From contig JAGNPU010000065.1 in NCBI GenBank assembly GCA_017989485.1, positions 1 to 8,140 on the forward strand: a stretch of 8,140 bases of DNA, read 5' to 3'. The notes beneath the pieces are model-generated. The model ran no database searches. It was not told the origin of the DNA and saw only the letters and a list, made by a program, of their open reading frames with translations. Both the position numbers and the translations under genes were made by a program. Positions 1-5,464 of the stretch are shown here, in pieces; the stretch's first letter is position 1; each line of letters begins with the position of its first letter. Source of the stretch: Neisseriaceae bacterium. Lineage in GTDB: Bacteria; Pseudomonadota; Gammaproteobacteria; Burkholderiales; Neisseriaceae.

Positions 1-110
1 TCCCCTACCTAGCCAATGCCGCACATCAAAAGTCATTGCTTTGATTCATTATTTCTTCTAGACCATGGGGCCTAAACCCCATTCAGCCGATGGTTCATCA
101 TTGCTTGCGC
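1..110. other. Noncoding left edge, no supported gene
   Basis: This stretch lies beyond the yidC terminator. No reading frame of useful length with a start and ribosome binding site is visible. A short perfect inverted repeat, ATGGGG (65-70) and CCCCAT (77-82) around the loop CCTAAA, is present but has no T-run on either strand, so I do not call it a terminator. In many proteobacteria mnmE follows yidC; no part of it is recognisable here. Confidence 0.5.
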
Positions 111-138
111 AAAAAAAGCAGCCTTTTCAGACTGCTTT
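111..138 (-). terminator. Intrinsic terminator of the rpmH-rnpA-yidD-yidC operon
   Basis: On the minus strand a 9-bp stem (AAAGCAGTC with GGCTGCTTT, one G-U pair) closes a 6-nt loop, TGAAAA, and runs into seven T residues (117 down to 111). It begins 16 nt after the yidC stop codon, the right place and direction to end the operon. The left arm reads AAGCAGTCTGAA, close to the DNA uptake sequences of Neisseriaceae, which are often built into terminator hairpins in that family. The terminator call rests on stem plus T-run; the uptake-sequence link is inference. Confidence 0.85.
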
Positions 139-154
139 GTATCGCATCTCGTCA

Positions 155-1834
155 TTACTGCGGACGTTTGGCTTCCACACGGGCCAGATCGGTTTGCTTG
201 GCAATCTTACGATTCACCATCCATTGCTGGGCAATCGACAAGATGTTGTTCACCAACCAGTACAGGACCAAACCGGCGGGGAAGAAGAAGAACATCACCG
301 AGAACGCAATCGGCATAATCTTCATCATCTTCGCCTGCATCGGATCTGCCGGAGGCGGATTCAAGAAGGTTTGCATGAACATGGTGATGGCCATCAAGGC
401 AGGCAACACATAGTAAGGGTCAGGGCGTGCTAGGTCGGTAATCCAACCCATCCACGGTGCTTGACGCAGCTCTACCGAGGCAAACAGCGCCCAGTACAGC
501 CCAATAAACACGGGGATTTGCACCAGCATAGGCAAACAGCCGCCAAGAGGATTAATCTTTTCTTTCTTATACAGACTCATCATTTCTTGTTGCAGTTTGA
601 CTTTGTCTTCGCCGTACTGCTCACGCATGGCGGTCATTTTCGGGGCCACGGCACGCATTTTGGCCATCGAGCGATAAGACGCAGAGGTCAATGGGTACAA
701 GACCAATTTCACCACCACGGTCAACAGCACAATCGACCAACCCCAGTTGCCCACAAACTCATGGATTTTATTCAACAACCAGAACAAGGGCGACGCAAAA
801 ATATGTACTTTGCCGTAGTCTTTGCTCAGGTGTAGGTTATCGGCCACGCCCTTCATGATGCTGTATTCTTCAGGACCAGAGTAAAGCGTCATGCTCAACG
901 CAGCGCTTTGGCCTGGGGCCACGGCCGTCATCGGCACACGCACGCCAGCAGAATAGAGGCCATCGCTGCGTTTGCGGATGTCAAACTGACATTCACCGCC
1001 GCCTTGGGCACAGGCACTGGCCTGGTCTTTAGGCTCTAATATCCAAGCCGACACAAAGTAATGCTGAATCATAGAGACCCAACCGCTCGGTGCACGGCGT
1101 TCGTAATCAGCCGCGTCGCGACCTTTACTGTAGTCGGTGTCCAAGTCGCCAAAAGAAATCTTTTGGAAACCACCTGTCGGCGTATACAAAGCCGGGCCGG
1201 TATACACGTGCGCCAAACGGCTTTCCCCTTCTGGGGTGCTGCCATCTCGCAATAAGCGGAACACGGCGTCCAGCTTCACGGGTGCCGTACCGTTATTCAA
1301 CACGTCAAAGCGCACGCCAATTTTGTAGCTGCCTTTGGTGAAGGTATAGATTTTTTTGATCACCACACCATTGGTTTCCGGCGCGCTCAAAGTGACTTCA
1401 AGGGTGTCGCCGGTTAAGGTGTAGTTATTTTGTGGGGCGGTAAACGCCACATCTTTTAATAGGTATTGACCATCAGGACCCAAAAGGTCTGATTGCGCCA
1501 CATAGGTATAATTCGCCGCGTCGTCCAACAACACCATTTGCTGTTTTTCATCAGCGGTGGCATTGTGTTGCAATAGCTCTAAACGACGTAAATCGCCACC
1601 ATTGGTGTCAATGGTTGCGTTAAACATATCGGTTGTTACTTGGATGCGCTCACCTTTACTCAGTTTTGAATCTTGAGCAACGGTGCCGTTTGCTGTGGTA
1701 GTCGTTTGACCGGCAGCATCTGTTGTCGCCTGCTGGGTCACGGCCACTGGTTCTGGAGCTGGGAAGAAGTAGTTCCAGCCCATCAAAATCGCCATCGCCA
1801 CGATGGCAAATGAGATGAGTCTTTTAAATTCCAT
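155..1834 (-). CDS. yidC: Membrane protein insertase YidC
   Basis: YidC is the inner-membrane insertase of the YidC/Oxa1/Alb3 family. It inserts and folds membrane proteins alone or with the Sec translocon. The 559-residue product is close to the 548 residues of the E. coli protein. Residues 5-24 form an N-terminal membrane anchor, and about 60-340 form the large periplasmic domain of Gram-negative YidC. Five further features fit the insertase core: a segment at 362-384, the cytoplasmic loop 385-430, and membrane segments near 431-455, 474-492 and 507-535. The groove residue that is Arg in E. coli (VRGIMYPLT) is Lys376 here (VKLVLYPLT), as I recall for Neisseria, so the positive charge is kept. 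Cys275 and Cys282 in the periplasmic domain could form a disulfide. The tail is basic and has no further domain. The start is the ATG whose product (MEFKRL) matches Neisseria MDFKRL; its Shine-Dalgarno is weak (GGAAAAG), and it follows yidD by 19 nt. Confidence 0.98.
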   Translation of the reverse strand: MEFKRLISFAIVAMAILMGWNYFFPAPEPVAVTQQATTDAAGQTTTTANGTVAQDSKLSKGERIQVTTDMFNATIDTNGGDLRRLELLQHNATADEKQQMVLLDDAANYTYVAQSDLLGPDGQYLLKDVAFTAPQNNYTLTGDTLEVTLSAPETNGVVIKKIYTFTKGSYKIGVRFDVLNNGTAPVKLDAVFRLLRDGSTPEGESRLAHVYTGPALYTPTGGFQKISFGDLDTDYSKGRDAADYERRAPSGWVSMIQHYFVSAWILEPKDQASACAQGGGECQFDIRKRSDGLYSAGVRVPMTAVAPGQSAALSMTLYSGPEEYSIMKGVADNLHLSKDYGKVHIFASPLFWLLNKIHEFVGNWGWSIVLLTVVVKLVLYPLTSASYRSMAKMRAVAPKMTAMREQYGEDKVKLQQEMMSLYKKEKINPLGGCLPMLVQIPVFIGLYWALFASVELRQAPWMGWITDLARPDPYYVLPALMAITMFMQTFLNPPPADPMQAKMMKIMPIAFSVMFFFFPAGLVLYWLVNNILSIAQQWMVNRKIAKQTDLARVEAKRPQ

Positions 1835-1853
1835 AGCGTATCAACTTTTCCAT

Positions 1854-2066
1854 TTAGGGGACAGGATCGTAGCCACTGCCACCGAAGGGATGACAACGAC
1901 AAATACGTTTTGCAGCCAAGCAGCCGCCTTTGCAGGCACCATGCTTATGAATCGCTTCGAGCGCATACTGTGAACAAGTCGGCGTATAGCGACAACGAGG
2001 CGGGATCAAGGGGCTGATGCACAACTGATAGAACCGGATTATGAGCTTAAATAATCGTGAGATCAT
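1854..2066 (-). CDS. yidD: Membrane protein insertion efficiency factor YidD
   Basis: YidD is a small, membrane-associated protein that assists insertion of proteins through YidC; its exact mechanism is not settled. The 70-residue product has an amphipathic N-terminal helix (about residues 1-20), then the family's conserved pattern: [11 protein letters not shown] (25-35), a HG..KG..LA.KRI.RCHP block (42-60) and a C-terminal GGSGYDPVP. The length is typical of the shorter family members and lacks the C-terminal extension of the 85-residue E. coli protein. Its ATG overlaps the rnpA stop in an ATGA arrangement (2063-2066), which points to translational coupling with rnpA. It directly precedes yidC, in keeping with a shared role. 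Several conserved cysteines are present (25, 31 and 58 among them). Confidence 0.96.
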   Translation of the reverse strand: MISRLFKLIIRFYQLCISPLIPPRCRYTPTCSQYALEAIHKHGACKGGCLAAKRICRCHPFGGSGYDPVP

Positions 2067-2404
2067 TGATTTTGCCTTTGAATGAGAGAAGCCAATGCCG
2101 CAACTGCTTCGGCATATTCTTCACGCTCAAACTTTTTCTTGGCGCGGACAATAAAATCTTTTCCAGAAAGTGTGTGTTTATGGCAACGAAACCATTCCCT
2201 AGCCAGTCGCTTCATGTAATTTCGTTCATGTGCGCGCTTGGCTACTTTCTTGGCCACCACCAATCCTAATCGAGCGTGACCCAATGTATTAGGTCCTACA
2301 AAGACTTGGAAGTAAGCATTGCTTTTGGTACGGCGTAATGTAAAAACGGATGAGTATTCATCCGTTTTTAACATACGATATCGCCGCTCAAATCGGTTTT
2401 GCAA
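2063..2404 (-). CDS. rnpA: Ribonuclease P protein component
   Basis: RnpA is the protein subunit of RNase P. It binds the catalytic RNA and the 5' leader of precursor tRNAs. The 113-residue product shows the family layout: an N-terminal F.R.YR.LKT.EYSSVF block (5-21), the [13 protein letters not shown] strand (41-53) and the basic RNR motif [15 protein letters not shown] (56-70). The start is a TTG at 2404-2402. The upstream stop of rpmH lies in the same frame only two codons earlier, so no longer start exists. The next Met codon (residue 11, at 2374) would remove the conserved RFERRYR segment that aligns with Neisseria YRFGRQYR, so TTG is preferred. No good Shine-Dalgarno precedes the TTG; coupling to rpmH termination is likely. 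The ATG at 2374 does have GAGCGG about 9 nt upstream and remains an alternative. A strong hairpin lies in codons 12-22. The stop overlaps yidD by 4 nt. Confidence 0.95.
   Translation of the reverse strand: MQNRFERRYRMLKTDEYSSVFTLRRTKSNAYFQVFVGPNTLGHARLGLVVAKKVAKRAHERNYMKRLAREWFRCHKHTLSGKDFIVRAKKKFEREEYAEAVAALASLIQRQNQ
2341..2370 (-). terminator. Perfect 13-bp hairpin with T-run inside rnpA, possible attenuator
   Basis: The arms TAAAAACGGATGA (2341-2353) and TCATCCGTTTTTA (2358-2370) are exact inverted complements around a 4-nt loop. On the minus strand the stem ends in GTTTTTA, the pattern of an intrinsic terminator; the A/T ends make it nearly symmetric, so it could act on either strand. 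It lies in rnpA codons 12-22 ([10 protein letters not shown]), 38-67 nt past the rpmH stop. Partial termination here would yield more rpmH than rnpA-yidD-yidC transcript, which fits the much higher need for L34. The hairpin is seen directly; the attenuator role is inference. Confidence 0.55.
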
Positions 2405-2407
2405 AGC

Positions 2408-2542
2408 TTATACAGCCAAGCGTTTACGACCTTTAGCACGACGCGCAGCCAAAACGGCACGACCACCACGGGTTTTAGAGCGAACCAAGAAACCGTGAGT
2501 GCGTTTGCGACGGGTAACTGAAGGTTGGTAAGTACGTTTCAT
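2408..2542 (-). CDS. rpmH: 50S ribosomal protein L34
   Basis: L34 is a small, very basic protein of the large ribosomal subunit. The translation is 44 residues, the usual bacterial length. It begins [18 protein letters not shown] and ends [11 protein letters not shown], with the family's conserved MKRT.QPS start, the HGF.VR..T..GR..L..RR.KGR core and many Arg/Lys residues. The ATG at 2542 has AGGA (2555-2552) 9 nt upstream. It is the first gene of the minus-strand operon, about 33 nt from the predicted transcription start. Its TAA is followed by a single GCT codon and then, in the same frame, the TTG start of rnpA. Synteny with rnpA, yidD and yidC, and divergence from dnaA, is the classical arrangement. 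Confidence 0.97.
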   Translation of the reverse strand: MKRTYQPSVTRRKRTHGFLVRSKTRGGRAVLAARRAKGRKRLAV

Positions 2543-2551
2543 AATGAGTAT

Positions 2552-2555
2552 TCCT
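2552..2555 (-). promoter_or_regulatory. Ribosome binding site of rpmH
   Basis: TCCT on the plus strand reads AGGA on the minus strand, 9 nt before the rpmH ATG. It is the clearest Shine-Dalgarno in the left operon and supports the 44-residue start. Confidence 0.7.
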
Positions 2556-2581
2556 ACATTTTGCAATCAAGTAAACGAGGG

Positions 2582-2610
2582 ATTACACCCTGTTTTATTG
2601 AATTTGTCAA
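2582..2610 (-). promoter_or_regulatory. Sigma70 promoter of the rpmH operon
   Basis: On the minus strand, TTGACA (2610-2605) is a perfect -35 hexamer. It is followed by an exact 17-bp spacer and TGTAAT (2587-2582), a 5/6 match to the -10 consensus. Transcription would start near 2575, about 33 nt before the rpmH ATG. This is the best promoter in the window, as expected for a ribosomal protein gene. Confidence 0.85.
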
Positions 2611-2639
2611 TGTTTTTAGCGCTCTGCACTTCAACATTG
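2608..2639. repeat. 7-bp dyad over the rpmH -35 region
   Basis: CAATGTT (2608-2614) and AACATTG (2633-2639) are exact inverted complements separated by 18 bp, with the palindrome AGCGCT (2618-2623) between them. The left arm overlaps the rpmH -35 hexamer and the right arm ends 2 bp before the DnaA box. The spacing would suit a dimeric regulator, but no known operator is recognised. Confidence 0.4.
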
Positions 2640-2641
2640 TC

Positions 2642-2650
2642 TGTGGATAA
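2642..2650 (-). promoter_or_regulatory. Perfect DnaA box
   Basis: TGTGGATAA on the plus strand is TTATCCACA on the minus strand, identical to the consensus high-affinity DnaA box. It lies between the divergent promoters and covers the proposed dnaA -35. DnaA boxes upstream of dnaA commonly mediate autoregulation, and some also belong to the origin. Confidence 0.9.
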
Positions 2651-2672
2651 CTTTAGCAAAACAGGGTAAAAT
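2644..2672 (+). promoter_or_regulatory. Probable dnaA promoter, -35 inside the DnaA box
   Basis: TAAAAT (2667-2672) is a 5/6 match to the -10 consensus. With an exact 17-bp spacer, the -35 slot holds TGGATA (2644-2649), a 4/6 match that falls wholly within the DnaA box. The -10 context AAAACAGGGT is the same as in the divergent rpmH promoter, which strengthens the call. Transcription would start near 2679 and give a leader of about 155 nt. Bound DnaA would block polymerase at the -35. Confidence 0.6.
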
Positions 2673-2734
2673 ATAGGGCTTAGAGTGGAAACTTTCTTTT
2701 GTCCGTCGTTTGCTGATTAATATCAATCGCCTAC

Positions 2735-2775
2735 ACCTAGGGCAACCTAGCGCGTACTGGGGGTTATTTTACCCC
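2735..2775 (+). promoter_or_regulatory. dnaA leader elements: one-turn direct repeat and small hairpin
   Basis: ACCTAG occurs at 2735-2740 and again at 2745-2750, exactly 10 bp apart (one helical turn). Just downstream, GGGGT (2760-2764) and ACCCC (2771-2775) form a 5-bp stem around the loop TATTTT. Both lie in the predicted dnaA 5' leader. Roles are unknown; the hairpin lacks a T-run, so it is not a terminator. Confidence 0.35.
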
Positions 2776-2834
2776 GAAGCGACGTCGACAAGCACGACCC
2801 ATTGACTTACTTTTTAAGAAAAACTGTCGCACTT

Positions 2835-4277
2835 ATGCAATTAACTGATTTTTGGCTGCAATGCCTCACTCGTTTAAAAAATGAGCTATCGACGCAACAA
2901 TACGAAACTTGGATTCGTCACCTCACCGTGGATGAGTCTGAGGCGAATTGGATTGTATACGTGCCGAACAACTTTATGCTGAGCTTTGTCAAAGACCGCT
3001 TTTTCGAAGGCATCTTGGCCATTCAAGCTGAGCTGACCCCTGATAGCTTGCCACTGGTCCTTAAAGTAGGCAAGGGGCAAACCGTGGCCTTAGCAGAACA
3101 AAAAAAGCCCAGCCCTGCCGCCAACATCATGCCCAAACACGTTCAAACCGCGCCCAGAGTGCCCGTGAGCGTGCCGGTTCAGCCGATTTTAAACGTCAAC
3201 GACACCGATGAAGAAAAAATCAAGCGTGCCGAAAGCATCAGCCACACCCATGAAAACACGCGCCTGAACAGCGCCTACACCTTCGACACCCTAGTAGAAG
3301 GTAAAGGCAACCGCCTGGCCTGCGCCGCCGCCCAGCACATTGCAGAAACCCCAGGCGACAGCAACTACAACCCGTTGTTCATCTATGGCAGCACCGGCTT
3401 GGGTAAAACCCACTTGGTGCAGTCTATTGGTAACCGCGTGTATCAGCTGAACCCCAAAGCCAAGGTGCGCTACATTCATGCCGAAAGCTATGTGCGCGAC
3501 ATCATGCGCGCCTTCCGCGAGAAATCGTTTGACCAATTTAAACAGTATTACCACTCGCTTGATCTATTAATCATCGACGACGTGCAGTTTATTTCGGGCA
3601 AAGACCGCACCATGGAAGAATTCTTCTATTTGTTTAACTATCTTGTGGACACGCAAAAACAGGTGGTGATGACCTGTGATACCCTACCCAATAAGATCGA
3701 CGGCATGGACGACCGCCTAAAATCACGCATGTCTTGGGGCTTAACGGTTGAGCTGGCCCCGCCCGAACTAGAAATGCGCGTGGCCATTTTGCAACGCAAG
3801 GCCGAACAGTCAAACGTGCGCCTCGCGCATGAGCCCGCCTTTTTTATTGCCCAAAGCATCCGCTCTAACGTGCGGGAATTAGAAGGCGCGTTTAAGAAGG
3901 TGGTTGCCACCAGTAAGTTCTTGAACGCCGAGATCGACACCGAATTGGCCAAATATGCCTTACAAGACATCTTGGCCACGACCCAGCGTCAAATCACCAT
4001 CGATCAGATTCAAAAAATTGTGGCCGATTACTACCACATCAAGGTCAACGACATCTTGGGCAAAAAGCGCACCCGCGCCATTGCACGCCCTCGACAGATC
4101 GCCATGACCTTGGCCAAAGAGCTGACCCAGCAAAGCTTACCCAGCATTGGCGACGCCTTTGGCAATCGCGACCACACCACGGTGTTGCACGCGAATAAAA
4201 CCATTAATGAATTCAAAAAAACCGACCCCGAAGTCTCACAAGACTACGAGGCCCTATTACGAATACTACGCAACTGA
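2835..4277 (+). CDS. dnaA: Chromosomal replication initiator protein DnaA
   Basis: DnaA is the AAA+ ATPase that binds DnaA boxes, opens the origin and recruits helicase; it also represses its own gene in many bacteria. The 480-residue product has domain I (about 1-80; Trp7 and Phe47 match E. coli Trp6 and Phe46), a variable linker (about 85-145) and the AAA+ domain. The latter shows Walker A GSTGLGKT (185-192), Walker B LLIIDD (244-249), the arginine-finger motif DDRLKSRMSWG (292-302, Arg298) and sensor II SNVRELEGA (344-352). Domain IV carries KKRTRAIARPRQIAM (410-424) and the signature ending RDHTTV (445-450). Met299 stands where Phe is usual (SRF.WG). The ATG at 2835 is chosen because MQLTDFW aligns with family N-termini; an upstream in-frame TTG (2802) would add 11 unrelated residues. 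No Shine-Dalgarno is visible 5-10 nt upstream, which suggests weak or controlled translation. dnaN follows after 31 nt. Confidence 0.98.
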   Translation: MQLTDFWLQCLTRLKNELSTQQYETWIRHLTVDESEANWIVYVPNNFMLSFVKDRFFEGILAIQAELTPDSLPLVLKVGKGQTVALAEQKKPSPAANIMPKHVQTAPRVPVSVPVQPILNVNDTDEEKIKRAESISHTHENTRLNSAYTFDTLVEGKGNRLACAAAQHIAETPGDSNYNPLFIYGSTGLGKTHLVQSIGNRVYQLNPKAKVRYIHAESYVRDIMRAFREKSFDQFKQYYHSLDLLIIDDVQFISGKDRTMEEFFYLFNYLVDTQKQVVMTCDTLPNKIDGMDDRLKSRMSWGLTVELAPPELEMRVAILQRKAEQSNVRLAHEPAFFIAQSIRSNVRELEGAFKKVVATSKFLNAEIDTELAKYALQDILATTQRQITIDQIQKIVADYYHIKVNDILGKKRTRAIARPRQIAMTLAKELTQQSLPSIGDAFGNRDHTTVLHANKTINEFKKTDPEVSQDYEALLRILRN

Positions 4278-4296
4278 ACTTGAATGAAACTTTCTT

Positions 4297-4301
4297 AAGG
4301 A
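4297..4301 (+). promoter_or_regulatory. Ribosome binding site of dnaN
   Basis: AAGGA lies 7 nt before the ATG at 4309 and fixes that start over the in-frame TTG at 4303, which would place the site too close to the start codon. Confidence 0.8.
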
Positions 4302-4308
4302 ATTGATT

Positions 4309-5412
4309 ATGCTTATTTTACAAGCTGAACGTGATGCCCTGCTAAAGCCATTGCAAATGGTGACAGGGATTGTGGAGCGTCGCCACACATTACCGATTTT
4401 GTCTAACGTTCTGATTGAGAGCAAAGGCGGCCAAACCCATATTTTGGCCACCGACTTAGAAATTCAAATTCACACCCTAGGCCCGACCACCGGCACCGAC
4501 GATTTCCGGGTGACCACCAACGCCAAAAAATTACAGGACATTTTGCGTGCCCTACCCGACAACGCCCTAGTGTCTTTAGATCAGGCAGACAACCGCATGA
4601 CGTTGAAAGCAGGCAAAAGCCGCTTTAACCTGCAAACCCTGCCCGCAGATGACTTTCCGTTGTTGTCCGTCGGCGAAGACATTGCCTCCTGCTTCAGCCT
4701 GCCGCAAGATGCCTTTAAGCAAATGCTGTCTCAGGTTCAGTACAGCATGGCCGTGCAAGACATACGCTATTATTTAAACGGTTTGTTGATGCAAACCGAA
4801 GGCGACCAGCTGCGTCTGGTGGCCACCGACGGTCACCGTCTGGCCTATGTCAGCTGCACCATCGACGCCCAATTGCCTAAGGCCGAAGTGATTCTGCCGC
4901 GCAAAACCGTGATCGAGCTGTTCAAACTGTTAAACCAGCCAGAAGAGCCTTTGACCATTGAGCTGCTGACCAATCAGGTGCGCCTGCGCTGTGGCGACAC
5001 CGTCATCGTGAGCAAAATCATCGACGGCAAATTCCCCGACTTTAACCGCGTGATTCCTCTGGACAACGACAAAATGTTTTTGGTTGGCCGTACCCAACTA
5101 TTGGGCGCACTCGAACGTGCCGCCATTTTGGCCAATGAAAAATTCCGCGGTGCCCGCCTGCAAATCAAACCGGGCGTCTTAAGCGTCGTGTGTAGCAACA
5201 ACGACCAAGAAGAAGCCCAAGAAGAGATCGAAATCGCCTATCAGGGCGAAAGCTTAGAAGTGGGCTTTAACATTGCCTACTTAATGGACGTGCTGCGCAA
5301 CGTCCACGTGGATGACCTACAGCTGGCCTTTGGCGATGCCTCTCGCTCAACCCTGTTCACCATTCCTGAAAATCCAAACTTTAAATACATCGTGATGCCC
5401 ATGCGCATTTAA
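4309..5412 (+). CDS. dnaN: DNA polymerase III beta subunit (sliding clamp)
   Basis: The beta clamp is a ring-shaped homodimer that encircles DNA and tethers DNA polymerase III and other repair and replication factors. The 367-residue product matches the family length (E. coli 366) and contains the three tandem clamp domains, roughly 1-125, 126-250 and 251-367. Recognisable family stretches are ERRHTLPILSNVL (24-36), VQDIRYYLNGLLM (149-161), TDGHRLAY (173-180, part of the partner-binding pocket), IDGKFPDFNRVIP and the C-terminal MPMRI, which corresponds to the pocket-forming MPMRL of E. coli. From memory it is close to the Neisseria protein over its whole length. The start has a good Shine-Dalgarno. 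The gap to dnaA is 31 nt with no visible terminator, so the two are probably co-transcribed. A hairpin terminator follows 21 nt after the stop, and recF is not next to it. Confidence 0.98.
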   Translation: MLILQAERDALLKPLQMVTGIVERRHTLPILSNVLIESKGGQTHILATDLEIQIHTLGPTTGTDDFRVTTNAKKLQDILRALPDNALVSLDQADNRMTLKAGKSRFNLQTLPADDFPLLSVGEDIASCFSLPQDAFKQMLSQVQYSMAVQDIRYYLNGLLMQTEGDQLRLVATDGHRLAYVSCTIDAQLPKAEVILPRKTVIELFKLLNQPEEPLTIELLTNQVRLRCGDTVIVSKIIDGKFPDFNRVIPLDNDKMFLVGRTQLLGALERAAILANEKFRGARLQIKPGVLSVVCSNNDQEEAQEEIEIAYQGESLEVGFNIAYLMDVLRNVHVDDLQLAFGDASRSTLFTIPENPNFKYIVMPMRI

Positions 5413-5433
5413 TGCGGCCCGTGTCGCGTCACG

Positions 5434-5464
5434 AAACAGTGACTTTGTCACTGTTTGTTATTTA
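5434..5464 (+). terminator. Intrinsic terminator after dnaN
   Basis: AAACAGTGAC (5434-5443) and GTCACTGTTT (5447-5456) form a perfect 10-bp stem around a TTT loop, followed by GTTATTTA. The T-rich tail is interrupted, so termination may be partial. It separates dnaA-dnaN from gyrB and implies a separate promoter for gyrB or reduced read-through. The A-rich left flank is short, so action on the other strand is less likely. Confidence 0.7.

Larger units (their letters stand above)
2582..2672. repeat. Mirror-image promoter elements (long-spaced inverted repeat)
   Basis: AAAACAGGGTAAAAT at 2658-2672 on the plus strand and AAAACAGGGTGTAAT at 2596-2582 on the minus strand match at 13 of 15 positions, with the first ten identical. 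Each arm ends in the proposed -10 hexamer of its own promoter (TAAAAT for dnaA, TGTAAT for rpmH). The arms are 61 bp apart and flank the DnaA box and the rpmH -35. Confidence 0.75.
2543..2834. other. Divergent rpmH/dnaA intergenic region, candidate oriC
   Basis: This 292-bp noncoding space separates the minus-strand rpmH operon from the plus-strand dnaA-dnaN-gyrB genes. In many bacteria the origin lies here, and transcription leaving it in both directions fits. It holds AT-rich tracts (for example 2591-2617), one perfect DnaA box (2642-2650), divergent promoters and several short dyads. I see no second strict TTWTNCACA box and no recognisable array of AT-rich 13-mers, so origin function is uncertain. 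The clearest visible role is expression control. Confidence 0.4.

Noticed and set aside
1..36. Possible start of a minus-strand gene (MTFDVRHWLGRG) at the left edge
   Set aside because: Only 12 codons are visible, there is no Shine-Dalgarno before the ATG, and the residues match no family I know.
65..82. Short inverted repeat ATGGGG/CCCCAT as a second terminator
   Set aside because: Six pairs without a T-run on either strand; the hairpin at 111-138 is a full terminator already.
155..1834. Plus-strand open frames over yidC and minus-strand frames over dnaA, dnaN and gyrB
   Set aside because: They lie opposite strongly conserved genes, have no ribosome binding sites or family motifs, and reflect codon bias of the true genes.
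2688..2698. 11-bp direct repeat GAAACTTTCTT in the dnaA leader and again at 4286-4296 before dnaN
   Set aside because: Several 11-bp repeat pairs are expected by chance in a window of this size, and the flanks do not match.
2699..2726. Alternative dnaA promoter TTGTCC - 16 bp - TATCAA
   Set aside because: Both hexamers are only 4/6 matches; the 2644-2672 pair is better and shares its context with the rpmH promoter. It could still be a minor second promoter.
2721..2733. IHF-like site TATCAATCGCCTA
   Set aside because: One mismatch to a loose consensus; such matches occur often by chance and nothing else supports it.
2802..2834. TTG start that would extend DnaA by 11 residues
   Set aside because: The added residues do not align with DnaA N-termini, while MQLTDFW at 2835 does; no ribosome binding site favours the TTG.
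2834..2842. Second DnaA box candidate TTATGCAAT
   Set aside because: It departs from TTWTNCACA at two of the critical last positions and spans the dnaA start codon.
4303..4308. TTG start two codons upstream of dnaN
   Set aside because: AAGGA would lie only 1 nt from it, and family members begin MLILQAER.
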